NCBI GenBank assembly: GCA_023441105.1
Contig: JAEZQX010000379.1
Coordinates: 1-6,593 of the forward strand
Direction: 5' to 3'
DNA length: 6,593 bases
From: Pseudomonadota bacterium
Lineage (GTDB): Bacteria; Pseudomonadota; Gammaproteobacteria; Burkholderiales; Burkholderiaceae
The notes beneath the pieces are model-generated. The model had not been told where the DNA came from, did not search any database, and was given only the letters and a program-made list of their open reading frames with translations. Shown here piece by piece: positions 1 through 6,475 of the stretch (position 1 is its first letter; each line of letters starts with the position of its first letter). A program made the position numbers and the translations under genes.

Positions 1-20
1 CAACATCCTTTCCTGAATGG

Positions 21-992
21 TCAAGCCGCCTGCGGCAGCGGCATGCCCCTGGTCGCGGCCTCCACCTCGTCGCGGGCCCGCAGCAGCAGGCCCGGATCGT
101 TTGCCGCCAGCGCGGCGCCGGCGCTGAGCATGCGGCGCCAGCGCCGCGCCGCCGGCGCGCCGTGGTAGAGGCCCAGGAGATGGCGGGCCACATGCCGGAC
201 CTCCACGCCCCGGGCGCGACGCGCCAGGAGGTAGCCGACCATCCGCTCGACGACCTCGGCGCGACTGATCGCAGGCGTGCCGTCCACCTGCGCCAGCAGG
301 TACGGCTGGTGATAGGCGACACGACCGAACATCACCCCGGCCAGTCCCCCTGCCGCCGCCAGGGCCGCGGCCAGCGACTGCAGGCCGCCGTTCAGCTCGA
401 AGGCATAGGCCGGAAAATCGGCCGCCAGGCGATGCACCACCTCCGGCCGCAGCGGCGGTATCTCGCGGTTCTCCTTCGGGCTGAGGCCATCGAGCCAGGC
501 GTTGCGCGCATGGACGATGAAATACGAGCAGCCGGCTCCGCCCACGATGCCGACGAAGTCGCGCACGAACCCGTAGTCCTCGACCTGATCGATGCCGATC
601 CGGTGCTTCACGGTGACCGGCAGCTGCACCGCGTCCTTCATGGCGGCCACCGCCGCCGCCACCCGGATCGGGTCGGCCATCAGGCAGGCACCGAATGCCC
701 CCTGCTGCACCCGGTCGCTCGGGCAGCCGCAATTGAGGTTGATGGCCTGGTAGCCGAAGTCGGCGCCGATCCGCGCGCAGCGCGCCAGCGCCTCGGGATC
801 GCTGCCGCCGAGCTGCAGCGCCACCCGGTCGCCCTCCTCGCCACGCCCGAGCAGACGTTCGCGGTCGCCATGCAGGATCGCCTGCGTCGTCACCATCTCG
901 GTGTAGAGCCAGGCCTTGCGCGACAGCAGGCGATGGAACGTCCGGCAATGCCGGTCGGTCCAGTCCATCATCGGGGCCACCGAGACCCGCAT
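21..992 (-). CDS. dusA: tRNA-dihydrouridine(20/20a) synthase DusA
   Basis: Flavin enzyme that reduces uridine to dihydrouridine in the tRNA D-loop (U20/U20a in E. coli DusA) in the cytoplasm, using NADPH. With the start at 992 the product is 323 aa, close to E. coli DusA (about 330). Seen: N-terminal SVAPMMDWTDRH, an FMN-barrel strand; NCGCPSDRVQ with the presumed catalytic Cys near residue 90; VKHRIGID with the conserved Lys near 129; HARNAWLDGLSPKENREI, a DusA-type signature; and ELNGG plus GVMFGRVAY for phosphate/FMN binding. The frame stays open to an ATG at 1070, which would add 26 low-complexity residues. I prefer 992 because the family begins at this motif and a GAGG (minus strand, 1003-1000) lies 7 bases upstream. 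The gene is divergent from fabA. In other bacteria the 5' end of dusA is a known integration site for mobile elements; here ordinary fabA follows directly, so no insertion is visible within the window. Confidence 0.95.
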   Translation of the reverse strand: MRVSVAPMMDWTDRHCRTFHRLLSRKAWLYTEMVTTQAILHGDRERLLGRGEEGDRVALQLGGSDPEALARCARIGADFGYQAINLNCGCPSDRVQQGAFGACLMADPIRVAAAVAAMKDAVQLPVTVKHRIGIDQVEDYGFVRDFVGIVGGAGCSYFIVHARNAWLDGLSPKENREIPPLRPEVVHRLAADFPAYAFELNGGLQSLAAALAAAGGLAGVMFGRVAYHQPYLLAQVDGTPAISRAEVVERMVGYLLARRARGVEVRHVARHLLGLYHGAPAARRWRRMLSAGAALAANDPGLLLRARDEVEAATRGMPLPQAA

Positions 993-1119
993 CGCCTCGC
1001 CTCGGCGCTGGCCGGCGTGCTCATGGGCGGAGCCGGCGGCGCCGCTCCCTGCCCGGATGTCGTCAGTCATCCGGCCATTTTCTCATGCCGTCCCGGTGGC
1101 GACGAAATACGGCCCTTGA

Positions 1120-1155
1120 CCATGCGCGGAACATGGCGGCTACTCCGTCTATCAT
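1120..1155 (+). promoter_or_regulatory. candidate fabAB promoter with operator-like dyad
   Basis: In the divergent dusA-fabA gap, TATCAT at 1150-1155 matches a sigma-70 -10 box at five of six positions. The -35 region is poor (GGAACA at 1128-1133, 16-base spacing). An inverted repeat CCATG-N7-CATGG (1120-1136) covers the -35 region, where a repressor could act. Regulation of fabA/fabB by TetR-type repressors or FadR is known in other gammaproteobacteria, but this dyad is not a sequence I recognise as one of their sites. Inference only. Confidence 0.25.
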
Positions 1156-1218
1156 GCACCCTTCACTCGTCCGCAAATCAACCCTGCAACTCCCGATGCG
1201 CCTCATGGCTGATGCGAC

Positions 1219-1818
1219 ATGACCGAACCGACGGCAGACTCCTTCTCGTACGACCAACTCATCGCATCCGCCGAAGGACGGCTGTTCGGCCCCGATAGCG
1301 GTCGGCTGCCGCTGCCGCCGATGCTGATGTTCGATCGCATCACCCACATCGACGGAACCGGCGGTGCCCACGGCCTCGGCACGATCCGCGCCGAGCTGGA
1401 CATCCGGCCGGACCTCTGGTTTTTCCGCTGCCACTTCATCGGCGATCCGGTGATGCCCGGCTGCCTGGGGCTCGATGCCCTCTGGCAGCTCGTCGGCTTC
1501 TACCTCACCTGGCTGCGGCTGCCCGGCCGCGGCCGCGCCCTGGGTGCCGGCGACGTCAAGTTCACCGGCGAGGTCGGACCCGACGCGAAGCTGGTCACCT
1601 ACGAGATCGACATCAAGCGGGTGATCCGGCGCAAGCTGGTGATGGCGGTCGGCGATGGGCGCGTCCTGGTCGATGGCCGCGAGATCTATGCCGCCAGCGA
1701 CCTGCGCGTCGGGCTGTTCAAGCGCGAAGGACCGCAGGACGCGGCGACCGGCGCCGCTTCGCAGGATGGCGCGACGCCGGCTGACGCGGCGGGTGGGGCA
1801 ATGGGAGGTCCGGCATGA
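1219..1818 (+). CDS. fabA: 3-hydroxydecanoyl-ACP dehydratase/isomerase FabA
   Basis: Dehydrates 3-hydroxydecanoyl-ACP and isomerises trans-2- to cis-3-decenoyl-ACP, the branch point of anaerobic unsaturated fatty acid synthesis in the cytosol. The 199-aa hot-dog fold protein carries the FabA signature [20 protein letters not shown] with the catalytic pair His72 and Asp86 (E. coli His70/Asp84). It is followed by [22 protein letters not shown] and [19 protein letters not shown]. The N-terminal [14 protein letters not shown] aligns with the E. coli start, and an in-frame TGA at 1210 excludes a longer protein. No good Shine-Dalgarno precedes ATG 1219. Family members end soon after the VGLF motif (about 172 aa). 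This one continues for about 31 Ala/Gly/Asp-rich residues, probably disordered, whose codons contain the fabB ribosome binding site. It overlaps fabB by ATGA, so the two are co-transcribed and probably translationally coupled. Confidence 0.97.
   Translation: MTEPTADSFSYDQLIASAEGRLFGPDSGRLPLPPMLMFDRITHIDGTGGAHGLGTIRAELDIRPDLWFFRCHFIGDPVMPGCLGLDALWQLVGFYLTWLRLPGRGRALGAGDVKFTGEVGPDAKLVTYEIDIKRVIRRKLVMAVGDGRVLVDGREIYAASDLRVGLFKREGPQDAATGAASQDGATPADAAGGAMGGPA
1803..1808 (+). promoter_or_regulatory. fabB ribosome binding site inside fabA
   Basis: GGGAGG lies within the last codons of fabA (its C-terminal Gly-Gly-Pro-Ala) and 6 bases before the fabB ATG at 1815. It fixes the fabB start and, with the ATGA overlap, supports coupled translation of the two subunits of the unsaturated fatty acid pathway. 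Confidence 0.85.
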
Positions 1819-3029
1819 GGCGCGTCGTCATCACGGGAACCGGCATCGTCTCCTGCATCGGCAACGACAACGAGACCGTCACCCGGTCACTGCGCGAAGG
1901 CCGGTCCGGCATCAAGGCGATGCCGAAGTTCACCGAACTGGGCTTGCGCAGCCAGGTGGCGGGCGTGCCGCAGATCGACCTGGAGGCGCGCATCGACCGC
2001 AAGCAGCTGCGTTTCATGGGCGACGCCGCCGCCTTCGCCCACGTCGCCCTGACGGATGCCATCGCCGAGGCCGGGCTGTCGCCGGCGCAGGTCTCGCATC
2101 CGCGCACCGGCCTCATCATGGGCTCCGGCGGCGGCTCGCCGGCCAACCAGATCGAGGCCGCCGACACGCTGCGCCAGCGCGGCATCCGCCGGGTCGGTCC
2201 GTACCAGGTCACGCGCTGCATGAGCTCGACCGTGTCCGCCTGCCTGTCCACCAGCTTCGGCATCCGCGGCATCAACTACTCGATCACCTCGGCCTGCAGC
2301 ACCTCGGCGCATTGCATCGGCGCGGCGTCCCAGCAGATCGCCTTCGGCCTGCAGGACGTGATGTTCGCCGGCGGCGGTGAAGAGCTCAGCTGGGGGATGG
2401 CGCTGCTGTTCGACGCGATGGGCGCGATGTCCAGCGCCTACAACGCGACGCCCGAGAAGGCTTCGCGGGCCTACGACGCATCCCGCGACGGCTTCGTCCT
2501 CGCCGGCGGCGGCGGCGCGGTAGTGCTGGAGAGCCTCGAGCATGCCCAGGCTCGCGGCGCGACCATCCTCGGCGAGGTGGTCGGCTTCGGCGCCACCTCC
2601 GACGGCGTCGACATGGTGGCACCGTCGGGCGAAGGCGCGGTGGCCTGCATGCGCCAGGCGATCGCCGCCTGCGACGAACCCATCGACTACATCAACACCC
2701 ACGGGACCTCCACGCCGGTCGGCGACGTGCCGGAGCTGCGGGCGATCCGGGAAGTGTTCGGCGACCGGATTCCGCCGTTTTCCTCCACCAAGTCCCTGAC
2801 CGGGCATTCGCTCGGCGCGACCGGCGTGCAGGAAGCCATCTACTGCCTGCTGATGCTGCGCCAGGGCTTCATCGCCGGATCGGTCAACGTCGACACGCTC
2901 GACCCGGCCGCCGAAGGCATGCCGCTGGTCCGCGAAACCCGTGACGCGCCGCTGCGCACGGCGCTTTCCAACAGCTTCGGCTTCGGCGGCACCAATGCCA
3001 GCCTGGTGCTGCGGCGCTGGGACGAATGA
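1815..3029 (+). CDS. fabB: 3-oxoacyl-ACP synthase I FabB
   Basis: Condensing enzyme (KAS I) that elongates acyl-ACP with malonyl-ACP. FabB specifically extends the cis-3-decenoyl-ACP made by FabA. The 404-aa protein has the full thiolase-fold Cys-His-His set: Cys161 in [14 protein letters not shown], His296 in [11 protein letters not shown] and His331 in [12 protein letters not shown] with Lys326. These match E. coli FabB Cys163/His298/Lys328/His333. The C-terminal [15 protein letters not shown] is also typical. The fabA pairing and the residues around the active site favour FabB over FabF. ATG 1815 overlaps the fabA stop and is preceded by GGGAGG at 1803-1808, 6 bases away. No frameshift or missing catalytic residue is seen. 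Confidence 0.97.
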   Translation: MRRVVITGTGIVSCIGNDNETVTRSLREGRSGIKAMPKFTELGLRSQVAGVPQIDLEARIDRKQLRFMGDAAAFAHVALTDAIAEAGLSPAQVSHPRTGLIMGSGGGSPANQIEAADTLRQRGIRRVGPYQVTRCMSSTVSACLSTSFGIRGINYSITSACSTSAHCIGAASQQIAFGLQDVMFAGGGEELSWGMALLFDAMGAMSSAYNATPEKASRAYDASRDGFVLAGGGGAVVLESLEHAQARGATILGEVVGFGATSDGVDMVAPSGEGAVACMRQAIAACDEPIDYINTHGTSTPVGDVPELRAIREVFGDRIPPFSSTKSLTGHSLGATGVQEAIYCLLMLRQGFIAGSVNVDTLDPAAEGMPLVRETRDAPLRTALSNSFGFGGTNASLVLRRWDE

Positions 3030-3061
3030 GCGACCGGACGCCCGCCCCCGGCGTTTGAACA

Positions 3062-3103
3062 GGACTGCGCCGGACCGCGCGCGGTAGAACCGCGGCGCAG
3101 TCC
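3062..3103 (+). other. stem-loop between fabB and the enolase-superfamily gene
   Basis: A perfect 11-base inverted repeat, GGACTGCGCCG at 3062-3072 and CGGCGCAGTCC at 3093-3103, encloses a 20-base loop. The stem begins 33 bases after the fabB stop. A competing smaller hairpin (CGCGGT at 3080-3085 with ACCGCG at 3089-3094) shares the right arm, and 3074-3085 is a 12-base palindrome. No T-tract follows, so it is not a canonical intrinsic terminator. It may limit read-through, protect the fabAB mRNA 3' end or bind a protein. Confidence 0.55.
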
Positions 3104-3135
3104 CGATGAGCGGCCGAGCAGGCTGCGAGAACAAC

Positions 3136-3140
3136 AGGAG
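3136..3140 (+). promoter_or_regulatory. ribosome binding site of the enolase-superfamily gene
   Basis: AGGAG sits 8 bases before ATG 3149. This supports 3149 as the start even though the first 20 or so residues lie before the conserved domain. Confidence 0.8.
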
Positions 3141-3148
3141 ACGACAGC

Positions 3149-4336
3149 ATGAAGCAGGCCGGTGACGGCGCAGCAGCGCGGCAAGCGGGCAACAGGGACA
3201 CCCGCATCCGCGAGATCAAGGTCCACGTCCTGGAAACGCCGATCGAGGGCGTCTTCGCCTACTCGCAGGCCTGGTACACGAAGCGGTCGGCGATGATCGT
3301 CGAGATCGTCACCGAGGGCGGCCTGGTCGGCTGGGGTGAAGCTTTCGGCCCGGCCCGGATCACCGCCGCGGTGGTCGCCCACCTGCGACCGCTGCTGCTC
3401 GGACAGGACGCCATCGCTTGCGACGCGTTGTGGGAGCGGATGTACAACTCGCTGCGGGATCACGGCCAGCGCGGCGTGGTGGTGGAGGCGATCAGCGCCA
3501 TCGACGTCGCCTTGTGGGACATCCGCGGCCACTATTTCCAGGCCCCGATCCATGCCCTGTTGGGCGGCCCGTTGCGCACCTCGGTATCGGCCTACGCCAC
3601 CGGGCTTTATCGCCGTCGCGACGACGACCATGCGAGGTACCTGTGCGAGGAAGCCGTCGGCTATGTCGAACGCGGCTTCCGCGCCATCAAGCTGAAGACC
3701 GGCTTCGGCGTCGACCATGACATCCGCATGACCCAGGCCGTGCGCCAGGCGATCGGCCCGGAAGTGCGCCTCATGGTGGACGCCAACCACGCCTACGACG
3801 TCGCCGACGCCATCCGCTATGGCCGTGCCGTGCAGGCACTCGATATCGGCTGGCTGGAGGAACCCGTGGTGCCGGAGGACATCGATGGCTACGTGGAGGT
3901 CAAGCGGGCGCTGGCGATTCCGATCGCCGGGGGCGAGGCCTCGTTCGGCCGCTACGGCTTCCGCGACATGCTGCTGCGGCGCTGCGTCGACATCCTGCAG
4001 CCGGACGTCGCCGCCGCCGGCGGCATCTCCGAATGCAAGAAGATCTTCGACATGGCTAGCGCCTTCGGCGTGCGCTGTAATCCGCACGTGTGGGGCACCG
4101 GCATCACCATCGCCGCCTCGCTGCAACTGCTGGCAGTCGTGCCGGAGGTGCCACCCGGCCTCTACCCGGTGGCGCCGATGCTCGAATTCGATTGCACCGA
4201 CCACCCCATCCGCCAGGCCGTGCTCACGCGGCCTCTCGAGCCGAAGGATGGCAGCATCGCGATTCCGGACCTGCCGGGCCTGGGCATCGAGATCGATCGT
4301 GGCGCGCTGCAACGATTCGCCGTGGCCGCCGGCTGA
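3149..4336 (+). CDS. enolase-superfamily enzyme (mandelate racemase/muconate lactonizing type), D-galactarolactone cycloisomerase-like
   Basis: This family abstracts the alpha-proton of a carboxylate substrate using a Mg2+-bound barrel domain. The 395-aa protein has an N-terminal capping domain (about 20-145, with GWGEAFGPAR) and a TIM barrel with complete catalytic residues: KxK at Lys181/Lys183 (IKLKTGFG), metal ligands Asp211 (MVDANHAYD), Glu237 (WLEEP) and Glu263 (GGEA), then Asp286 (QPD) and His313 (NPHVWGTG). From memory, LRDHGQRG, NPHVWGTGI, PIRQAVL and the C-terminal IPDLPGLGIEIDR closely resemble Agrobacterium D-galactarolactone cycloisomerase (Gci), which opens galactaro- and glucaro-lactones in oxidative uronate catabolism. 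Dehydration or racemisation of another sugar acid is possible. Residues 1-19 form a polar tail outside the domain. No uronate dehydrogenase, lactonase or transporter gene is in the window. It is on the same strand as fabB, but a 119-base gap with a hairpin suggests separate control. Confidence 0.9.
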   Translation: MKQAGDGAAARQAGNRDTRIREIKVHVLETPIEGVFAYSQAWYTKRSAMIVEIVTEGGLVGWGEAFGPARITAAVVAHLRPLLLGQDAIACDALWERMYNSLRDHGQRGVVVEAISAIDVALWDIRGHYFQAPIHALLGGPLRTSVSAYATGLYRRRDDDHARYLCEEAVGYVERGFRAIKLKTGFGVDHDIRMTQAVRQAIGPEVRLMVDANHAYDVADAIRYGRAVQALDIGWLEEPVVPEDIDGYVEVKRALAIPIAGGEASFGRYGFRDMLLRRCVDILQPDVAAAGGISECKKIFDMASAFGVRCNPHVWGTGITIAASLQLLAVVPEVPPGLYPVAPMLEFDCTDHPIRQAVLTRPLEPKDGSIAIPDLPGLGIEIDRGALQRFAVAAG

Positions 4337-4339
4337 GAA

Positions 4340-4351
4340 CTAGGCTCCTAG
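4340..4351. other. short palindrome at the convergent gene junction
   Basis: CTAGG-CT-CCTAG lies between the stop of the enolase-superfamily gene (ends 4336) and that of the convergent membrane protein gene, whose TAG stop it includes. The symmetry would serve both strands, but the stem is only five bases around a two-base centre and no T-tract follows on either strand. At best it is a weak bidirectional end signal. Confidence 0.25.
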
Positions 4352-5118
4352 ACCGCTGGACGCTCCCTGTCCAGCCGCGGCGCGACTCGCGTGCGCGAGT
4401 CCGCAGTCGCCATCGACACCTCCAGCTGCACGAGGCCGAGATCTCGACTGCAGTACTTCATGACGCCGGTCAGGAAGACGAGGACACCCGCCATCTCGAG
4501 CACCTCCTCCACCAGCACGAACATGCCGTAGACGAAGTTGTCCATGCCGTGCTGCTCGACGTAGCGCGCTTCCGGCATCTCGACGCCCACCGCGCCGCCC
4601 ACGAACAAGGCCGCACCCAGGACCGTATGGCGGCGCGTGTCCTGGGGCAGGTAGTTGAAGACGAAGCCGGCAAAGCGCCAGGCGACCCAGGCAACCAGCA
4701 CCATCGCCGGCAGCACCCACGCCCAGTAGAAGATGCCGGTGGCCAGCCAGGGCGCGAAATCCCGGAACGGCCTCACGCTCAGCTCGTGGATTCCGGCAGA
4801 CTCGTCCAATGCCAGCAGCAGGAAGATCAGGGCCAGCAGCAGCCATTGCGCGGCGCGGGAATCGCCGGCCTGCCGGCGCACCAGGCCGATCACCGCCAGC
4901 AGCAGGCTGGCGATGAGCAGTTGGAAGGCGGAGAAGAAGGTCGGCAGGTTGGCTTCGACCCCCATGTCGAAAAGGCGTACCAGGCCGTAGAACTCGTTCA
5001 ATCCGACGTGGTAGCGCACCGACTGCATCACCACGTGTGCCACCGCAAGAACGGCGATGGAGAGGGCAAAGAACCGAGCCACCCAAGCCGCCGGCAGTCG
5101 CACCCGATTTTCTGTCAT
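4348..5118 (-). CDS. uncharacterised multi-pass membrane protein
   Basis: I do not recognise a named family. The 256-aa product has about six hydrophobic segments (near 13-33, 58-80, 90-105, 125-147, 164-181 and 195-219) and an Arg-rich, probably cytoplasmic C-terminal tail from about 225. No cleavable signal peptide is evident. Charged residues sit at the ends of helices: Asp105-Glu106 and His111-Glu112 in LDESAGIHE, Glu180 after helix 5, and Glu204-Glu205-Glu208 in EEVLEMAG inside helix 6. Acidic/His residues at membrane edges could bind a metal or take part in catalysis, but this is inference. Start ATG 5118 has GGTGA 7 bases upstream. An overlapping minus-strand frame (4340-5086) is open but lacks membrane-protein character and looks like a GC-rich shadow. 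The gene is convergent with the enolase-superfamily gene and about 170 bases downstream of the phosphatase-fold gene. Confidence 0.8.
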   Translation of the reverse strand: MTENRVRLPAAWVARFFALSIAVLAVAHVVMQSVRYHVGLNEFYGLVRLFDMGVEANLPTFFSAFQLLIASLLLAVIGLVRRQAGDSRAAQWLLLALIFLLLALDESAGIHELSVRPFRDFAPWLATGIFYWAWVLPAMVLVAWVAWRFAGFVFNYLPQDTRRHTVLGAALFVGGAVGVEMPEARYVEQHGMDNFVYGMFVLVEEVLEMAGVLVFLTGVMKYCSRDLGLVQLEVSMATADSRTRVAPRLDRERPAV

Positions 5119-5152
5119 GTTGTTGTCACCGCCGTCTGCTAGTGCTTGCCGG

Positions 5153-5158
5153 ATTATG
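5153..5158 (-). promoter_or_regulatory. candidate -10 box for the membrane protein gene
   Basis: On the minus strand CATAAT (five of six matches to TATAAT) lies 34 bases before ATG 5118, in otherwise GC-rich DNA. No good -35 box is found 16-18 bases upstream, so the promoter call is tentative. It would let this gene be transcribed apart from the phosphatase-fold gene. Confidence 0.3.
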
Positions 5159-5201
5159 CAGCAAGCAGCAGCACCGGTAGCCGACGTGGCGCCGCAGCCA
5201 A

Positions 5202-5272
5202 CGCCTCAGCCGGTCAGGCGCCCATGCCGTCGGCGAACCATACACACGCACTCCCGCGACGGCGCGGCATGG
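5202..5272. other. inverted repeats in the gap between the two right-hand minus-strand genes
   Basis: CCATGCCG (5222-5229) and CGGCATGG (5265-5272) form a perfect 8-base inverted repeat starting 18 bases past the end of the phosphatase-fold gene. An overlapping 7-base pair, GCCGTCG (5226-5232) with CGACGGC (5257-5263), would compete with it. Next to it, CGCCT (5202-5206) and AGGCG (5216-5220) make a small hairpin. Together they could end or attenuate minus-strand transcription, but no T-tract follows, so the role is unproven. The rest of 5119-5289 shows only the candidate -10 box. Confidence 0.4.
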
Positions 5273-5289
5273 TGCTCCATCGGTGACGA

Positions 5290-6147
5290 TCAGCCGAGTT
5301 CGATCAGCACCGGCTGGTGGTCCGACGACTGGGTCAGCAGGTCGACGGCGACGCGCTGCACCTGACCCGCCAGATCCTCCGTCACATAGATGAAATCGCT
5401 GGTGTAGGACGACGGCCACTGCTTGCGGTCATACAACCCGAGCGTGTGGTCGTGATCGGCGCCGGGATTCGCCACGGTCCAGCTGTCGACCAACCGCGGA
5501 CTGTCACCCTCGACCGGTGCCTGCATCCTGTGATGCAGGTCGTCGTCCGGCTTGTAGTTGAAATCGCCGGTGAGGATCGCGCTGGCGGGATGCGACGACC
5601 ACTGGAAAGGCGTGTCCGGCTTCTGGCTGGTATCGCGCTGGCCGTCACGACGGGCATGGCCGCAGGACTGCGCATGCACGGCCCGGATCGCGCCTACCTG
5701 CGCCGCCCGATGAGCGGCCGAGTAGTACTCGAGATGCGTGGTCATGAGGCGGATGTCGCCGAGCGACGACTGCACGACCGCCTCGAGCAGCATTCGCGGC
5801 ATGCCGGCCTTGGCCCCGCCCGGCGGCCAGGGCAACTGGTGGCGCAGCACGCGCAGGATCGGCAGCCGCGACAGGATCATGTTGCCAAAGCGCCGCCGCC
5901 CCCCTTGCGGATCCGGAAGGTCCACCGCCACGCCGGGCACTGCATGGAAGCCCGGCAGCTTGCTTGCCAGCTCCTGGAACTGATCCTCGCCGCTGCTGCC
6001 GTCGAGACCCGGAAAGTTCGCCGCGACCTCCTGCAGGCACAGGACATCGAAGTCTCCCAACGCCCGCGCGTCGGCCACGATCCGCGCCGGATCGACCTTG
6101 CCGTCGCAACCGCGGCACCACTGGATGTTCCAGGTGATCAGCTTCAT
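5290..6147 (-). CDS. endonuclease/exonuclease/phosphatase (EEP) family hydrolase
   Basis: A 285-aa Mg2+-dependent phosphoesterase of the DNase I/exonuclease III/inositol-phosphatase fold. Seen in order: TWNIQW (Asn7), LQEV (metal-binding Glu40), GNMILSR (about 89-94), TTHLEYY (His138), LTGDFNYKP (Asp195 and Asn197), SYTSDFIYV (Asp251) and the terminal SDHQPVL (Asp276-His277). The catalytic set is complete. Length is normal for a single-domain EEP protein. There is no signal peptide, so it is probably cytoplasmic. The substrate (DNA, RNA, phospholipid head group or inositol phosphate) cannot be told from these motifs. A His/Arg/Gln-rich insert at about 157-185 separates the His138 and Asp195 motifs. 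ATG 6147 is preceded by GGAGG with 5-base spacing on the minus strand. The neighbours give no functional clue. Confidence 0.92.
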   Translation of the reverse strand: MKLITWNIQWCRGCDGKVDPARIVADARALGDFDVLCLQEVAANFPGLDGSSGEDQFQELASKLPGFHAVPGVAVDLPDPQGGRRRFGNMILSRLPILRVLRHQLPWPPGGAKAGMPRMLLEAVVQSSLGDIRLMTTHLEYYSAAHRAAQVGAIRAVHAQSCGHARRDGQRDTSQKPDTPFQWSSHPASAILTGDFNYKPDDDLHHRMQAPVEGDSPRLVDSWTVANPGADHDHTLGLYDRKQWPSSYTSDFIYVTEDLAGQVQRVAVDLLTQSSDHQPVLIELG

Positions 6148-6152
6148 GCGTC

Positions 6153-6157
6153 CCTCC
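6153..6157 (-). promoter_or_regulatory. ribosome binding site of the EEP gene
   Basis: On the minus strand GGAGG ends 5 bases before ATG 6147 and fixes that start. A small dyad, GATG-N5-CATC (6164-6176) with an AT-rich centre, lies just upstream and is the only AT-rich patch in this leader, so it may mark the promoter or an operator. Confidence 0.75.
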
Positions 6158-6266
6158 AGGGGTCGATGTTAATCATCCCTCGGAAAATTGGAGCCACGCA
6201 GGACTTGCCCTACAGGGATTGGAACCCCCGGGAATCGCCCGTCCGATCGCGGCAGCGCGTTGCCCA

Positions 6267-6315
6267 CCGCCGGCCGCTCCGGTTCGTCGTAGGCGACCGA
6301 ACCGCCCGGCCGCGG
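6267..6315. other. large GC-rich imperfect hairpin
   Basis: Nested inverted repeats share one centre: CCG (6267-6269) with CGG (6313-6315), CGGCCG (6271-6276) with CGGCCG (6307-6312), CGGTTCG (6280-6286) with CGAACCG (6298-6304), and TCG with CGA around a TAGG loop (6290-6293). This gives about 19 pairs interrupted by small bulges. It sits about 120 bases upstream of the EEP gene. It resembles a palindromic intergenic element or a terminator without a T-tract; I cannot tell which. Confidence 0.5.
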
Positions 6316-6375
6316 ACAACGCTCACGTCATGCGCAGGCGTCGTCACGATGGCCTTGCTTGGCATCGGGTGTTGG

Positions 6376-6475
6376 GGTGCCCTCGTTCCTGCCATCGGGT
6401 GCCACTCTGCCAAACCTGGCCACAACCGCCGAAAGGCTCACCGCCACACACCCAGCAGCCGCCGAGGATCGGGCT
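6376..6475. repeat. tandem repeat copy 1 (about 118-base period)
   Basis: The core 6393-6475 matches 6511-6593 at 75 of 83 positions with no gaps, offset by 118 bases. The last 29 bases (6447-6475) are identical. Weaker similarity extends left to 6376 (GGTGCCC) with a 3-base length difference. CATCGGGTG also occurs once more at 6363-6371, perhaps a decayed unit. The 118-base offset is not a multiple of three and the differences show no codon pattern, so the unit is not coding. Confidence 0.85.

Noticed and set aside
993..1070. Longer DusA starting at ATG 1070
   Set aside because: The extra 26 residues are low complexity and outside the family, while ATG 992 has a GAGG 7 bases upstream and begins right at the conserved SVAPMMDWTDRH motif.
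993..1218. Mobile element integrated at the 5' end of dusA
   Set aside because: This is a known integration site in other bacteria, but here the divergent gap is short and leads straight into fabA, with no integrase and no direct repeats.
162..1298. Long plus-strand open frame of 378 codons opposite dusA
   Set aside because: It is His/Arg/Ala-rich shadow sequence antisense to dusA, with no family motif; it runs through the divergent gap and into fabA.
1887..3134. 415-codon minus-strand frame antisense to fabB
   Set aside because: Its composition is that of a GC-rich antisense shadow, and the opposite strand encodes a fully conserved FabB.
2840..4312. 490-codon minus-strand frame antisense to fabB and the enolase-superfamily gene
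   Set aside because: It crosses two recognised genes and an intergenic hairpin, and shows only His/Asp/Ala-rich antisense composition.
4090..5142. 350-codon plus-strand frame over the membrane protein gene
   Set aside because: It is Gln/His/Arg-rich and antisense to a frame with clear transmembrane segments, with no recognisable domain.
6190..6240. Possible tRNA 3' end on the minus strand (GGGGGTTCCAATCCC resembles a T-arm)
   Set aside because: No matching acceptor, D-arm or anticodon arm is found about 70 bases upstream, and the T-loop lacks the TTCGA consensus.
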